Of a stretch of DNA of 64,000 nucleotides, positions 9,217 through 20,761 are shown piece after piece. A program made the position numbers and the translations under genes. Numbering within the stretch: the stretch's first letter is position 1; every line of letters starts with the position of its first letter. Location of the stretch: assembly GCA_903856805.1 (NCBI GenBank), contig CAIOCZ010000090.1:1-64000 (forward strand), written 5' to 3'. Source of the DNA: an uncultured cyanobacterium (GTDB lineage: Bacteria; Cyanobacteriota; Cyanobacteriia; PCC-6307; Cyanobiaceae). The notes below the pieces were generated by a model, which worked only from the letters and a program-made list of their open reading frames with translations, had not been told where the DNA came from and ran no database searches.

Positions 9217-10263
9217 TCAGAGGCTGGAAAGGGCCGCCTCCACAGCGGCAGCATCGGCCTGCGCAGCCAGGGCAACCAGTTCCATTCCTGGTTCGGCCCT
9301 AGAGCCTCCCGGTTCGTACCAGCATTCCAGGCGCGCACCCACGGCCTGGATCTGAAGGGGCCAGCGCTTGCCTTGTTGGTGCAGGCGACCCTTCAGGCGC
9401 AGCACGGGCTGATCGGCCAGCAGGCGGCGCAGGCTGGCCTCCAGGGCCTCCCGTTCCCAATGGCCCTGGCGTTGGATCACGACCGACTCCATTGCTGCGT
9501 GACCATGGTCATGGTGATGGTCCTCCTGGCCTGCGTCGTGGTCGGCTGGGTCCGGTCGGTTGAGCTGCAGAAGGACGTCCGGATCCACACCTCCCCGGGT
9601 CATGGGCAGTACGGCAGTGCCGGGGCGAAGCTTGCCCACCAACGCCGCCTCGACGCAGGCCAGTTCGCCATCTTTAAGACGATCAGCCCGGCTGATTAGA
9701 ACCAGATCCGCCACTTCGAGCTGCTCAGCAAACAAGTCCTCCAGGGCCGTGAGGTGATCCAGGCTTGGATCCGCCCGTCGCTGCGCTTCCAGGGCCGCCG
9801 AATCACCCACCACGTGTCCCGCCGCCAGGGCCTCCCCATCCACAACAGTCACCACCGCATGCACGCGGGTGTGGCGGCGGATCTCCGGCCAGCCAAAGGC
9901 ATCCACCAGGGGTTCCGGCAGGGCGAGTCCGCTGGTTTCCACGATGATGCCGTCCAGCTGATCGGCCCGCTCCAGCAGGCGCTTCATCGTGGGCAAAAAA
10001 TCCTCCTGCACGGTGCAGCACAGGCACCCATTGGTGAGCTCCACCAGACGACCGGCCTGCTCCTCTTCCGGGCAGAAGCCACAGGCTGCCAGCAGATCGC
10101 CATCGATGCCCACCTCCCCGAATTCATTGACGATTACGGCCAGGCGTTGACCACTGTTCAACAAAAGATGGCGCAGCAACGTGGTTTTGCCTGCCCCAAG
10201 AAATCCCGTCACCACCGTGACCGGCAAGCGGCGCGGCGGGGTGGATGCGGCCGATGAATTCAA
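9217..10263 (-). CDS. CobW/COG0523-family P-loop GTPase (metal chaperone-like)
   Basis: Walker A GFLGAGKTT, TNGCLCCTVQEDF (CxCC), His-rich linker DHDAGQEDHHHDHGH. Confidence 0.95.
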   Translation of the reverse strand: MNSSAASTPPRRLPVTVVTGFLGAGKTTLLRHLLLNSGQRLAVIVNEFGEVGIDGDLLAACGFCPEEEQAGRLVELTNGCLCCTVQEDFLPTMKRLLERADQLDGIIVETSGLALPEPLVDAFGWPEIRRHTRVHAVVTVVDGEALAAGHVVGDSAALEAQRRADPSLDHLTALEDLFAEQLEVADLVLISRADRLKDGELACVEAALVGKLRPGTAVLPMTRGGVDPDVLLQLNRPDPADHDAGQEDHHHDHGHAAMESVVIQRQGHWEREALEASLRRLLADQPVLRLKGRLHQQGKRWPLQIQAVGARLECWYEPGGSRAEPGMELVALAAQADAAAVEAALSSL

Positions 10264-10296
10264 GGCAGCGTTCCTGGCGATAACGGCAATTGAAAT

Positions 10297-10863
10297 CTAT
10301 CGGCACGCCAGGCTGTCGAACGTGCTCACACCGCTGGTGGGGTTGGTGCCACTGGCCCTGGCACAGAGCGCTTTGAGTTCGGGTTTGTCCAATACCGCAT
10401 CGGTGAAATCAGCCCCGTCGATGGTGGCGCCCTGAAAATGGCTCTGCAGCAACATCGCGTTGTGAAACAACGCTCCCCGCAGGTCGGCCCCATCAAAACG
10501 ACTGGCGTAGGCAACGACGTCCTCGAGATTGGCCCCCCTTAGATCAGCCGATCGCAGATTAGCTGTATTGAAGACGGCCCCCCGCAAATCGGCGTCATGG
10601 AGATCCACGTTCTCCAGGTTGGCCTTCAAAAATTCCTGCTGCTGAAGGTTGCGGCCGTGCATGTCCGGGCTGATGTCCTGGAGAGAGCGCTGTCCACGCA
10701 GCTCCGGTGCCGTGATCGCCAGGGCAGGAGCCCCAGCCCCAAACCCGCTCACCAACAGCACCAGCGCGGCCGCCACCAGGCTCAGGGCAGTCTGAAACGC
10801 TCGTTGACGGGGCGAAGGCGAAGGCCTGCCGCTGGCCATCCGGGGGGCTTGCCGTCGGGCCAT
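10297..10863 (-). CDS. Pentapeptide-repeat protein with N-terminal hydrophobic segment
   Basis: LENVDLHDADLRGAVFNTANLRSADLRGANLEDV... repeats. Start chosen at MARRQAPRM. Confidence 0.9.
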   Translation of the reverse strand: MARRQAPRMASGRPSPSPRQRAFQTALSLVAAALVLLVSGFGAGAPALAITAPELRGQRSLQDISPDMHGRNLQQQEFLKANLENVDLHDADLRGAVFNTANLRSADLRGANLEDVVAYASRFDGADLRGALFHNAMLLQSHFQGATIDGADFTDAVLDKPELKALCARASGTNPTSGVSTFDSLACR

Positions 10864-10893
10864 GGGCTCACGCGTACGCTTCAGCAACTAGTT

Positions 10894-11553
10894 ATGGCAG
10901 GCATGGGCATGTCCCTGCGGGTGGTGGTTCCCCCCCACCCCCTGATCGGTCACTGGCTCACCCTGCTGCGGGACCAGGAGACCCCACCCCCCCTCTTTGC
11001 CACCGCCATGGCGGAACTGGGGCGTTGGTTGACCTACGAGGCCCTCCGCGACTGGTTACCCCAGCGAAGGGTGACGGTCCAGACCCCCTTGGCCAGCGCC
11101 GAGGGTGTGGTGGTTGATCCGGAAGTTCCCCTGTTGGTGGTACCAGTTCTTCGAGGTGGCCTTGGCCTATGGCAGGGAGCCCAGGGGGTCATCCCCACCG
11201 CTCGGGTGGCCCATGTGGGTCTGGAAGTCCCCGGGGTGAATCGTCCTCCCCACTGGTACCTCGACGATCTGCCCGCCTCCCTATCGGAACGGAGCGGCGT
11301 CCTGGTGCTCCTGCCAGTGCTGGCCCGAGGGGCCACCCTGCTGACCCTGCTTGAGCGGTTGCGGGAGCTTGGGGTGGAGGGACAACGGTTGCGGATTATC
11401 ACCAGCGTTGCCTCGGCTCCCGGCCTGAAGGCGGTGGGTGACCGCATCGCCGATCTCACGATCTACTGCGCCTGCATCGATGCCGATCTGGACGCTGGCG
11501 GCCAGGTGGTGCCTGGGTTCGGGGATGCTGCCAAGCGCCTCTACGGCCCCTGA
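10894..11553 (+). CDS. upp: Uracil phosphoribosyltransferase family protein
   Basis: HPLIGHWLTLLRDQETPPPLFATAMAELGRWLTYEA ... VPVLRGGLGLWQGA; the diphosphate-binding loop looks diverged. Confidence 0.85.
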   Translation: MAGMGMSLRVVVPPHPLIGHWLTLLRDQETPPPLFATAMAELGRWLTYEALRDWLPQRRVTVQTPLASAEGVVVDPEVPLLVVPVLRGGLGLWQGAQGVIPTARVAHVGLEVPGVNRPPHWYLDDLPASLSERSGVLVLLPVLARGATLLTLLERLRELGVEGQRLRIITSVASAPGLKAVGDRIADLTIYCACIDADLDAGGQVVPGFGDAAKRLYGP

Positions 11554-11646
11554 TCGCTTTTTGCCTAGGGTGGATTGGGCTTCGCCAGGCGCGTGAACTC
11601 ACCGGCCCCCTTGTCGCTCAGCCTCCCCAACCTCCCTTTTTTTGCC

Positions 11647-11973
11647 ATGGCTGACTCCAGAGACCTCTCCGCCAACAGCGGCAGTGCGGTCCTTGTCAGT
11701 GCCATGGCTGGGGCTGTTCTCGGTGCCGCAGGGTTGGGCTGGTGGCTGTTGCGGCAAGCGGAACAGCGCCGCCTCCATGAACGCCATCAGCACATGCTGC
11801 GTATGACCCGATGGCAGGGAACAGCCGCCGATCCTGGCGAGTCCGGGAAGCGGGAGGCGGGCAGGCTCGATAGCCACCAACAGGATCGTCAGCTGCATGA
11901 ACGGGTGCATCAACTCAACCAAGCGATCGATGACGTGCGCCGGCAGCTTGAGCAGTTGCAACCTCTACCCTGA
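11647..11973 (+). CDS. Conserved hypothetical protein, one TM helix plus coiled coil
   Basis: AVLVSAMAGAVLGAAGLGWWLL then a heptad-like C-terminus. Confidence 0.55.
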   Translation: MADSRDLSANSGSAVLVSAMAGAVLGAAGLGWWLLRQAEQRRLHERHQHMLRMTRWQGTAADPGESGKREAGRLDSHQQDRQLHERVHQLNQAIDDVRRQLEQLQPLP

Positions 11974-12022
11974 GGGCTCCGCCCCTGGTTAGGTTGAACC
12001 GATCGACGTTGGTCTCCTAACC

Positions 12023-13693
12023 ATGCTTCGTTCCGCCGCCATCACCCAAGGCGTCCAACGCTCCCCTAATCGGGCCATGTTGCGCGCGGTTGGCTTCGGG
12101 GACGGGGATTTTGACAAGCCCATCATTGGCATCGCCAACGGCTACAGCACAATCACGCCCTGCAACGTGGGCCTGAACGACCTGACCCGTCGTGCCGAAC
12201 TCGCCGCCCATGACGCCGGCGCCATGCCCCAGACCTTCGGCACGATTACGGTCAGCGATGGAATTTCCATGGGCACCGAAGGGATGAAGTACTCCCTAGT
12301 GAGCCGTGAGGTGATTGCCGATGCCATCGAAACCGCCTGCAATGGGCAAAGCATGGATGGGGTGCTAGCCGTTGGCGGCTGTGACAAAAACATGCCCGGT
12401 GCCATGATTGCTATGGCGCGAATGAATATCCCTGGAGTTTTTGTTTACGGGGGCACGATCAAGCCCGGCAAACTTGGGGGCTGTGATCTCACCGTTGTAA
12501 GTGCATTTGAGGCTGTCGGACAGATCACGGCAGGGCGTATTAATGAGGAGCAGCTTACTGCGATTGAGAAAAATGCCTGTCCTGGAGCTGGGAGTTGTGG
12601 CGGCATGTTCACTGCCAATACGATGAGTTCAGCCATCGAAACCCTTGGACTCAGCTTGCCCTACAGCTCCACCATGGCCGCAGAGGATCCGGAAAAGGCC
12701 GACAGCGCTGCCCGTAGCGCCGAAGTGCTGGTGGACGCGATCCGAGCCAATATCCGCCCCAGCGATCTGCTGACCCGTGAAGCCTTTGAAAATGCGATCA
12801 GCGTGATCATGGCTGTGGGGGGATCCACCAACGCCGTGCTTCACCTGCTGGCGATTGCCCGCACCGTGGGGGTTGCTTTGACAATTGATGATTTCGAAGT
12901 GATTCGCCAGCGGGTTCCAGTGATCTGTGACCTCAAGCCCAGCGGCCGCTTCGTCACCGTGGACCTCCACAAAGCGGGTGGCATTCCCCAGGTGATGAAA
13001 CTTCTGCTCGATGCCGGCCTCTTGCATGGAGATTGTCGAACGATCGAGGGCAAAACCCTCCGGGATCTTCTGGCAGATATTCCCTCAATCCCCCCTGCGG
13101 ATCAAGAGGTGATTCGACCGCTGAGCAATCCGCTCTACCCGAAGGGACACCTGGCGGTTCTTAAGGGCAACCTGGCGGAGGAGGGCAGCGTCGCCAAGAT
13201 CAGCGGCGTGAAACTGCCGGTTCTCACGGGGCCGGCGCGGGTGTTCGAGAGCGAGGAATCTTGTCTGGCATCCATTCTGGCGGGGGCGATCCACGCTGGC
13301 GATGTGGTGGTGATCCGCAATGAAGGACCTGTTGGTGGGCCGGGGATGCGTGAAATGCTGGCTCCCACCGCCGCCATCGTGGGTCAGGGCTTGGGGGAAT
13401 CGGTGGCCTTGATCACCGATGGTCGGTTCAGTGGCGGCACCTATGGGTTGGTGGTCGGTCATGTGGCGCCAGAAGCGGCCGTGGGGGGCACGATTGCCCT
13501 AGTGCGGGAAGGGGACAGCATCACCGTGGATGCCCATCAACTGGTGATCCAACTCAACGTGGACACGGACGAACTCGAACGCCGCCGCGCCGCCTGGGTT
13601 CCGCCGCTTCCCCGCTACCGCACCGGTGTGCTCGGCAAATACGCACGACTGGTGAGCAGCAGCAGCCTCGGGGCGGTTACCGATCAGGATTGA
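12023..13693 (+). CDS. ilvD: Dihydroxy-acid dehydratase
   Basis: [84 protein letters not shown]. Confidence 0.99.
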   Translation: MLRSAAITQGVQRSPNRAMLRAVGFGDGDFDKPIIGIANGYSTITPCNVGLNDLTRRAELAAHDAGAMPQTFGTITVSDGISMGTEGMKYSLVSREVIADAIETACNGQSMDGVLAVGGCDKNMPGAMIAMARMNIPGVFVYGGTIKPGKLGGCDLTVVSAFEAVGQITAGRINEEQLTAIEKNACPGAGSCGGMFTANTMSSAIETLGLSLPYSSTMAAEDPEKADSAARSAEVLVDAIRANIRPSDLLTREAFENAISVIMAVGGSTNAVLHLLAIARTVGVALTIDDFEVIRQRVPVICDLKPSGRFVTVDLHKAGGIPQVMKLLLDAGLLHGDCRTIEGKTLRDLLADIPSIPPADQEVIRPLSNPLYPKGHLAVLKGNLAEEGSVAKISGVKLPVLTGPARVFESEESCLASILAGAIHAGDVVVIRNEGPVGGPGMREMLAPTAAIVGQGLGESVALITDGRFSGGTYGLVVGHVAPEAAVGGTIALVREGDSITVDAHQLVIQLNVDTDELERRRAAWVPPLPRYRTGVLGKYARLVSSSSLGAVTDQD

Positions 13694-14094
13694 CCCGCCA
13701 GGTGGGCCCGGAGCCGTCGTGCCAAGGCCTCCAGGGGGAGCCCCTCCTCAGGACGCTCACAGCGGCAGCCAGTGCTGTGGTTCATCCACACCGCATGGGT
13801 TCCATGCCAGAGCATCGGCCGTTCCTGCAGTGTTGTCCAGGCCAGGGTGAGGTTGAGCTCGGAACCACTGCGATAGATCTCAACCTCTAAATCTTGATCA
13901 TGCAGGCGCTCCCCCTGGTCGTTGCGGGTCTGCAGTTGCAGGGTGCAGTCGAGAAAACCGGCGCTCAGGTCGGTTTCACCCTGCGTAACCAACACGGCGT
14001 GACGCAAGGGTTTACGGCATAGATCCGCCGCCGCCGCCACCAATTGCATCAACTGGGTATTGGCGCCACCGTGATCCCAATCAGGGGAGCGCAT
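13684..14094 (-). CDS. Conserved hypothetical protein
   Basis: [22 protein letters not shown]... directly downstream of, and overlapping, the CIA30-like gene. Confidence 0.6.
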   Translation of the reverse strand: MRSPDWDHGGANTQLMQLVAAAADLCRKPLRHAVLVTQGETDLSAGFLDCTLQLQTRNDQGERLHDQDLEVEIYRSGSELNLTLAWTTLQERPMLWHGTHAVWMNHSTGCRCERPEEGLPLEALARRLRAHLAGQS

Positions 14095-14635
14095 GGATAG
14101 CCAGAATCTCAAGCTCCAGGGGCCCTGCCCTAAAGCCGGGATTCGCACCACCGTCGTCACCGAAGCGGGAGTGGAGCACCTGGAGGCGGGTCACTCGGCC
14201 TGGATCAAAACTGGGTACCGGGAGGCCGAGGGGCAAGGTGCTGAGTGGCTTAGCCCGAACGGAAGGCCGCAACTCCTTCAAAGGGATCTGCACCGAACAG
14301 GGGCCAGAGGTGGTGGAAAACTCGAACACCCAACGAAGGCCCCCCGGGATCAGTTCCGTAAGGCCCCCAAGTCGATCGGCGCAGGCCACAGCGAGTTTGT
14401 AGCGACGCCCATCTCCCACCAGGTCAAGGTTCAGAGTCCCAAACCCGGACAAATCAAGAGGGGGGGAAAACAAGGGCGAACGACAACTGACAAAGCCTCC
14501 CCCCTCAGCAACCACCTCCGCCTCGAGCAGCAGGCCCCTGCTGGTCACCCGGCACTGACCAGAACTTCGTCCGCCCATGATCGTGTCATTGAGGGCATGC
14601 CAGCCACTGAATCCATCGCCAGCCACGATCTGCAT
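14081..14635 (-). CDS. CIA30-family protein
   Basis: WHALNDTIMGGRSSGQCRVTSRGLLLEAEVVAEGGGFVSCRSP ... DLSGFGTLNLDLVGDGRRYKL. Confidence 0.85.
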   Translation of the reverse strand: MQIVAGDGFSGWHALNDTIMGGRSSGQCRVTSRGLLLEAEVVAEGGGFVSCRSPLFSPPLDLSGFGTLNLDLVGDGRRYKLAVACADRLGGLTELIPGGLRWVFEFSTTSGPCSVQIPLKELRPSVRAKPLSTLPLGLPVPSFDPGRVTRLQVLHSRFGDDGGANPGFRAGPLELEILAIHALP

Positions 14636-14639
14636 CGGC

Positions 14640-15368
14640 TCAACTTCCGAAGGGGAGCGATGCGGTGGAGGCGGCCGCCACGTCAGCCAATATCAACACC
14701 TCCGCCTGAGGCGCCACCAGGCGAGCCGGGGTCCGATCTCCGGACTCGCTGGCGTCCATAAGACGACGCAGGGCCTCTGCCTTACCAGCCCCGCTGACGA
14801 GCATGATCACCTGTCGGGCCGCGGAAAGGACAGGAACCGTCAGGGTGATGCGGGGCAACCCTTTGCCCTCACCGATCGTGACCCAGCGGTCGCGCACTGC
14901 AGGGGCGGAGGTCCCTGGGAAGAGGGAAGCGGTGTGGCCGTCTTCTCCAAGTCCGAGCAAGATCAGATCGAAGCAGGGGGGGGCCCCAGGGCAGATCACC
15001 TGAAGGAGCTCTGCATAGGCGTTCGCACTGGCGACCGGACTCTCAAGCCCGGTAGGTACAGGATGAAAGCGGGCCTTGGCTCCGGGACCCTGGGCTAGAA
15101 GGGTTTCGCTCAGCATGCGGGCGTTACTGGCGGGATCATCGGCTGATACCCAACGCTCATCCCCTAACAACACATCCACCCGTTCCCAGGGCAAATGTTC
15201 GGCAGCAAGCCGTTGATAGGCGGCCCTAGGAGTCTCCCCACCGGCCAGGGCAATGTGAGCACGATCGCGCTGGGCCAAGGCCAGGTCAAGCGTTGCCGCC
15301 ACATGTTCCGCCGCTAGCTGTGCAAGTTCAGCGGCGGTGTCCACCACGATCAATCGATACGTCGTCAT
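14640..15368 (-). CDS. pgl: 6-phosphogluconolactonase
   Basis: ALAGGETPRAAYQRLA, VLLGDERWVSADDPASN, LLGLGEDGHTASLFPGT. Confidence 0.97.
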   Translation of the reverse strand: MTTYRLIVVDTAAELAQLAAEHVAATLDLALAQRDRAHIALAGGETPRAAYQRLAAEHLPWERVDVLLGDERWVSADDPASNARMLSETLLAQGPGAKARFHPVPTGLESPVASANAYAELLQVICPGAPPCFDLILLGLGEDGHTASLFPGTSAPAVRDRWVTIGEGKGLPRITLTVPVLSAARQVIMLVSGAGKAEALRRLMDASESGDRTPARLVAPQAEVLILADVAAASTASLPFGS

Positions 15369-16783
15369 ACCAGCCACTCCGTATGGAATGAGCCGGACTG
15401 ATCAACCCTTTCATAGGTGTGGGAACCAAAGCAGTCCCGCATCGCCTGAACCAGGTTCTGGGGAAGCCGGCCAGAAAAGTAGCTGGTGATGTAATCCAAG
15501 GTGCTGCTCAGGCATGGGACAGGAATTCCAGCCTGGGCCGCACCGGCCACAACCTGTTGAAGGTTGATCAGACGCGTCCGAATCTGTTCAAGGAACCATG
15601 GATCCATCATCAGATTCTCCAGGTTCGAATGTGTGCCATAGGCCTCCTGAATGCGTTGCAGCAAACGGGCACGAATGATGCATCCCCCCTTCCAGATCTG
15701 GGCAATGGCGGCGAGATCAAGGTTGTACTGATGGACATTGGAAGCTTCACGAAGCAGTTCCATGCCTTGGGCATAACTGGCAATGCAGGCCAGGATGCAG
15801 GCGTCCCGCAGGGGAGCCATCCCATCGGCCGGGGTGCCGAGGTTGAGGTTTGAGTTCACTGACAATTCCATCGCGGCAGCGGCCTTCAGTCGCTGATTGC
15901 GTAAAGAACTCATCACCCTTGCATTCAGAGCTGCGTAGATCGTTGGTACAGCAACACCCATTTGTAAAGCACTCTCGACTGTCCAGAGTCCCGTACCTTT
16001 CTGGCCGGCTGCATCAACGATCAGTTCCACCAAATCACCACCATCCTCTGGATTACGTGTACGTAGACAAACCTCAGTAATCTCAACCAAAAATGAACTC
16101 AACTCCTCGAGTTCATTCCATCCACGGAGCACATCGGCCATGGCGATGCCGCTCATACCGGCACCGCGCTTCATAAGATCATAGGCCTCTGCCAAGATTT
16201 GTTCAATTCCGTATTCAATACCGTTGTGAACAGTTTTGACGAAGTGACCCGCACCTCCAGGACCGATGTAAGTAACGCAGGGGCCATCTTCCACTTTCGC
16301 TGCCATCTTCCCAACTAACGCAGCAATAGCGTCGTATGCGGATCGGGTTCCCCCTGGCATCATGCTGGGACCCTCAAGGGCGCCCTTAGCACCACCAGAC
16401 ACTCCCATTCCAATGTAGCCAAAGCTTTTGCTTTCTAAATCGGCAACTCGGCGCTCTGTATCAGTATAAAGGGAGTTACCTCCATCGATCAATAAATCTC
16501 CATCCTCTAGTAGGGGAGAGATTGTTGCTATGAGATCATCGATTGGCTGACCAGCCTTGACCATCATCAAAATCCGACGTGGTCTTTCGAGGAGGGCTAC
16601 AAAATCCTCTAAGGTTTCGGCACCAACGATCTGCTTGCCCGCCCCGCGTCCCAAAAGGAATTCCGTGGTTTTGGCGTAGGTTCGATTGTAAACCGCACTG
16701 GAAAAACCGTTGCGCTCGGCGTTCAGTACAAGGTTTTCACCCATCACGCCTAAGCCGATCAGCCCGAAATGTGCGTTGCCCAT
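15365..16783 (-). CDS. gnd: 6-phosphogluconate dehydrogenase (decarboxylating)
   Basis: FGLIGLGVMGENLVLNAERNG, GGAGHFVKTVHNGIEYG, WKGGCIIRARLL. Confidence 0.99.
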   Translation of the reverse strand: MGNAHFGLIGLGVMGENLVLNAERNGFSSAVYNRTYAKTTEFLLGRGAGKQIVGAETLEDFVALLERPRRILMMVKAGQPIDDLIATISPLLEDGDLLIDGGNSLYTDTERRVADLESKSFGYIGMGVSGGAKGALEGPSMMPGGTRSAYDAIAALVGKMAAKVEDGPCVTYIGPGGAGHFVKTVHNGIEYGIEQILAEAYDLMKRGAGMSGIAMADVLRGWNELEELSSFLVEITEVCLRTRNPEDGGDLVELIVDAAGQKGTGLWTVESALQMGVAVPTIYAALNARVMSSLRNQRLKAAAAMELSVNSNLNLGTPADGMAPLRDACILACIASYAQGMELLREASNVHQYNLDLAAIAQIWKGGCIIRARLLQRIQEAYGTHSNLENLMMDPWFLEQIRTRLINLQQVVAGAAQAGIPVPCLSSTLDYITSYFSGRLPQNLVQAMRDCFGSHTYERVDQSGSFHTEWLV

Positions 16784-16929
16784 GGATCGGTCGAATTGGT
16801 GGATCTGGCTCCAGTGTGGCCCTTGATGGGCGCGATGGCAGGTGCTGAAGGCTCTGGTGTTTTCAAAAAGTGGGTTATGTCAGCAAATCCAGTTTAAAAG
16901 TAGGTTCATCAGGGCTTGCCTCAACGCCG

Positions 16930-16962
16930 AAAAAAGCCAACCCTGGGTGACCAAGACTGGCT
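16930..16962 (-). terminator. Rho-independent terminator downstream of glgC
   Basis: On - strand: AGCCA-g-TCTTGG-tcac-CCAGGG-t-TGGCT followed by a T run (stem includes G-U pairs). Confidence 0.7.
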
Positions 16963-16973
16963 GGGGAAAGAAA

Positions 16974-18269
16974 TTAGATCACCGAGCCATCAGCGATGGT
17001 TCCATTCTTAACAACAACGATGATACCATTACGAATATAGAAATTAAGTTCTGGGCGATCGGCCTCCTCGACCCGATCCTTATTGATAATAGTTACGTCT
17101 TGCCCAATTCGTGCGTTCTTGTCAAGGATTGCCCGCTTAACAGTGGTCCCTTTTCCTACACCAATTGGAATCCCTCCACGTTCACGAAGAACGAGGCGCT
17201 CTTCCATTGATTCGAAGTAGTCAGCCCCCATCACCAATGAATCTTGGAGAACCACCTCATCCTCAATACGGCTTCGCACTCCCAAGACGCAATGATGGAT
17301 ACTGCAGGCCTTAAGCAATGAACCTTCGCCAATGATTGATTCTGTGACCTGGGCGTCTTGCAATTTGCTTGGGGGCAGATAGCGTGGACGGGTATAAATT
17401 GGGAATTTCTCGTCGTAAAAAGAAAATGCTGGATTCGGTTGCTCAGTAAGTGCCAGGTTGGCCTCGTAAAAAGCGCCAATCGTTCCGATATCCTCCCAAT
17501 AATCATTGAATAGAAAACTCTGAAGTTTATCACCACGCTCCAGAGCAGCTGGTATGATCTCCTTACCAAAATCAGTGGCAGTGGGGTTTCCAGATAATAA
17601 ATTGAATAATGTTTCACGACTAAATACATAGATGCCCATGGAGGCTAAGTAGGGCCTTTGTGAGGCATCTTCAGGACTGAGTCCTAGGCCTTGGGTATCC
17701 ACCCACATAGCCTTCAAATCGGAACCCTTAGGCTTCTCCTTGAATTCCTGAATCTGTCCACCGCTGTTGGTCCGCATCAAACCGAAACCTTCAGCTTGGA
17801 GGGCGTCTACAGGCAATGCTCCGACAGTAAGATCGGCGCCATGATTAACATGATGCTGAACAAATTTACCATAATCCATGCGATAGAGTTGATCGCCTGA
17901 AAGAATTAGGTAATGATCGACATCCCACTCCTGGAACAGCCATTGATATTTGCGTACGGCATCAGCTGTGCCTTCGAACCAGCTTGGACTATCAGGAGTC
18001 TGCTGGGCAGCAAGCACCTCGACGAAACCCTGACCGAATCCAGCGGAAAGGTTATAGGTCATTGTCAGGTGACGATTCAACGATGCGCTGTTGAATTGTG
18101 TTAAGACATAAATCTTATTAATTTGAGAATTGATGCAATTACTGATCGGAATATCGATGAGTCGATACTTGCCAGCCAAGGGAACAGCTGGTTTGGCTCT
18201 GGTTTTGGTGAGGGGATAAAGGCGTGTCCCCGCTCCTCCGCCAAGAATGATTGCCAGAACGCGTTTCAT
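16974..18269 (-). CDS. glgC: Glucose-1-phosphate adenylyltransferase
   Basis: [48 protein letters not shown]. Confidence 0.99.
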   Translation of the reverse strand: MKRVLAIILGGGAGTRLYPLTKTRAKPAVPLAGKYRLIDIPISNCINSQINKIYVLTQFNSASLNRHLTMTYNLSAGFGQGFVEVLAAQQTPDSPSWFEGTADAVRKYQWLFQEWDVDHYLILSGDQLYRMDYGKFVQHHVNHGADLTVGALPVDALQAEGFGLMRTNSGGQIQEFKEKPKGSDLKAMWVDTQGLGLSPEDASQRPYLASMGIYVFSRETLFNLLSGNPTATDFGKEIIPAALERGDKLQSFLFNDYWEDIGTIGAFYEANLALTEQPNPAFSFYDEKFPIYTRPRYLPPSKLQDAQVTESIIGEGSLLKACSIHHCVLGVRSRIEDEVVLQDSLVMGADYFESMEERLVLRERGGIPIGVGKGTTVKRAILDKNARIGQDVTIINKDRVEEADRPELNFYIRNGIIVVVKNGTIADGSVI

Positions 18270-18411
18270 CAGCTCTGTCCTCTCGTCTTGATGGTGAAGA
18301 CCGTACAGGACGGTCGGTAAGGCTTGGGAGTGGAAGCGACATATTGTTGCCAAAACTGGTGTTTCAGACAACCTTGGACTGTGTCAGTCGCCCTGGTGGG
18401 GGAATGTCACA

Positions 18412-19722
18412 TCATCGCTCCTGATCAGTTTCACTGAGGGCGAACAGCTCTTGCAGTACTCGCAGTGCTTGTTGGCGCTGTGGACGTGGCTGAGGGGCCC
18501 TGAGATTAGTTACAGGGGTATGGAGAATTTTATTGATAATTCCTTTGCTAAGAGCCTCAACCACTTTGCGTTCGCGCGGTGAGAGGTCTGGTCCCATTCG
18601 ACTCAGGGCTTTTTGGAGTTCCTGCTCTCGAATGTCCTCCAACTGATTACGTAGACGGTTGACCAATGGTACCGCTTCAAGTCCATCCCACCAATCCAGG
18701 AAAAGTTGAGCTTCGCCCTGTAACAAACCCTCGGCTTCTGCAGCTATTTCGCGACGGGCTTCATGATTACGAGCCACGACTTCCTGCAGGTCATCAACAT
18801 CAAAAGCATCTACCCCGGGAAGCTGACCTGCATCGTGACTAATGTTACGTGGAACGCCAATATCAATCAACATCAGACTCGATCGCCGATTTAGTCCTTC
18901 TAATCGGGTGCCAGTAATAATAGGTTCTTCTGCAGCCGTACTTGTAAACACCAAGGAACAGGTACTCAAACAATGGTCAAGATCACTCAAGGGACGGCAT
19001 TGGGCGGGCAGCTCGGGGAAGTCCGCCACCAAACTCTCGGCTCTGGCGACGGTGCGATTGAGCAGAACAACGCCGCGACAACCCTTGGACTGAAGATGTT
19101 GCAGAAGCAACCGGGCCATCCGCCCGGCGCCGACCACAGCCACCTGCTCCTGATCCAGGGAGACCAGCTCATCCACCCCGCGAGATTGACCCAGCTTGAG
19201 CTGGGCCAGTTCGACGGCGGCGGAACTAATTGAGACAGCACCTGTACCTAGATTGGTTTCGGTGCGAACTCGCTTTCCAGTGCTGACCGCTTGAGTGAGA
19301 AGGCGATTGAGGATTGGACCAATTGATCGATAGTCCTGTCCAAGGCGGACCATTTTCTTCACCTGGGAGAGAATTTGACCCTCTCCCAGTACCAAGCTGT
19401 CGAGACCGGAGGCTACCCTTAACAGGTGAGCTACGGCCTCAGCATGGTGATAAATGAAGAGATGGGGCTGGAGATCCTCAACATCGAGGCCTGAAACTTC
19501 ACTGAGAAAGGACGCCACCGCATCAATTCCCTGGTCGGGATGTCGAAGGAGGGTATAAATCTCCAGTCGGTTACAGGTACTGAGTATCGAGGCCTCAAGG
19601 ACCTGCTCATCAGAGCGCAACTGCTGGAGGGACGCCTCCATGGTTTGCTCAGGAATACTCAGCCGTTCTCGGATCTCAACGGGAGCCGTGTGATGACTGA
19701 GGCCGACGACGGCGATGTGCAT
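18412..19722 (-). CDS. hemA: Glutamyl-tRNA reductase
   Basis: MHIAVVGLSHHTAPVEIRERL, STCNRLEIY, LVLGEGQILSQVK, VGAGRMARLL. Confidence 0.98.
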   Translation of the reverse strand: MHIAVVGLSHHTAPVEIRERLSIPEQTMEASLQQLRSDEQVLEASILSTCNRLEIYTLLRHPDQGIDAVASFLSEVSGLDVEDLQPHLFIYHHAEAVAHLLRVASGLDSLVLGEGQILSQVKKMVRLGQDYRSIGPILNRLLTQAVSTGKRVRTETNLGTGAVSISSAAVELAQLKLGQSRGVDELVSLDQEQVAVVGAGRMARLLLQHLQSKGCRGVVLLNRTVARAESLVADFPELPAQCRPLSDLDHCLSTCSLVFTSTAAEEPIITGTRLEGLNRRSSLMLIDIGVPRNISHDAGQLPGVDAFDVDDLQEVVARNHEARREIAAEAEGLLQGEAQLFLDWWDGLEAVPLVNRLRNQLEDIREQELQKALSRMGPDLSPRERKVVEALSKGIINKILHTPVTNLRAPQPRPQRQQALRVLQELFALSETDQER

Positions 19723-19756
19723 GGAGACGGCCTACAGCCTGAAGGTCAGTCCTGGG

Positions 19757-20761
19757 TCAACGCAGGGCGATGCTCTGTGCGCCTGGCTTGATGTGCACCG
19801 TATTGGTGAAACGCGCAGTGTTATCGAGGGTGCTGATGACGAGGCTGCTGGTACGGGTGCAGTCTTTTTCGAACTTAACACCATGAAATAGCAGGCCATC
19901 GGTGATGCCACTGCCGGCAAAAACCACATTTTCCCCGGAGGCCAACTCATCCGCCTCGTAGATTTTGTCAGGATCGGTGATTCCCATCTCGGCAAGGCGA
20001 GCCAGATTGCCCTCTCTCGTGAGTCCCTCCCATTCCTTGGTCTGAGCCACGGCAGGGTCATACACCAGCTGACCCTGGAAATGGCCACCAAGGGCACGAA
20101 GAGCTGCTGCTGAGATCACTCCTTCGGGGGCAGCACCGATCCCCATCAAGCAGTGGGTTCCTGTGCCGGCGAAGCCACAGGCAATGGCGGCTTGGACGTC
20201 ACCGTCGGAGATAGGTTGGACGCGGGCGCCGGTGGCTCGGATTTCACTAATCAGATCCTTGTGCCGAGCGCGATCCATGACCACAATGACAAGCTCGGAA
20301 GCGGCAAGCCCTAGGCACTCGCTAAGGATGGAAATGTTTTCGGTCGCCGATTTACTAATATCCACTTTCCCCTTGGCCGCGGGGGGCGCCGCTAACTTCT
20401 TCATGTAGAAGTCCGGGGCGTTAAATAAGCCGCCCCGGTCCGAAGCGGCCAGTACTGCCATCGAGCCGCGCTGGCTGTTAGCACAGAGATTGGTCCCTTC
20501 GCAGGGATCCACGGCGAAATCAACTCCGGGGCCAGTGCCGCTCCCTACTTCCTCGCCGATGTAGAGCATGGGCGCCTCGTCACGTTCGCCTTCACCGATC
20601 ACGATGCGACCTTGCATCTGGATCTGGCCCATGCGCTTGCGCATGGCTTCCACAGCAGCAGCGTCGGCTTCATCCTTCAGACCAAGCCCAGTGAGCTCGG
20701 CCGAGGCGATGGCCGCTTGCTCGACGACCTCGAGTATTTCCTGAATGAGGGTGCGATCCAC
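19757..20761 (-). CDS. glpX: Class II fructose-1,6-/sedoheptulose-1,7-bisphosphatase (GlpX type)
   Basis: [25 protein letters not shown] (GTG start inferred; ORF open to 20914), [30 protein letters not shown]. Confidence 0.97.
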   Translation of the reverse strand: MDRTLIQEILEVVEQAAIASAELTGLGLKDEADAAAVEAMRKRMGQIQMQGRIVIGEGERDEAPMLYIGEEVGSGTGPGVDFAVDPCEGTNLCANSQRGSMAVLAASDRGGLFNAPDFYMKKLAAPPAAKGKVDISKSATENISILSECLGLAASELVIVVMDRARHKDLISEIRATGARVQPISDGDVQAAIACGFAGTGTHCLMGIGAAPEGVISAAALRALGGHFQGQLVYDPAVAQTKEWEGLTREGNLARLAEMGITDPDKIYEADELASGENVVFAGSGITDGLLFHGVKFEKDCTRTSSLVISTLDNTARFTNTVHIKPGAQSIALR

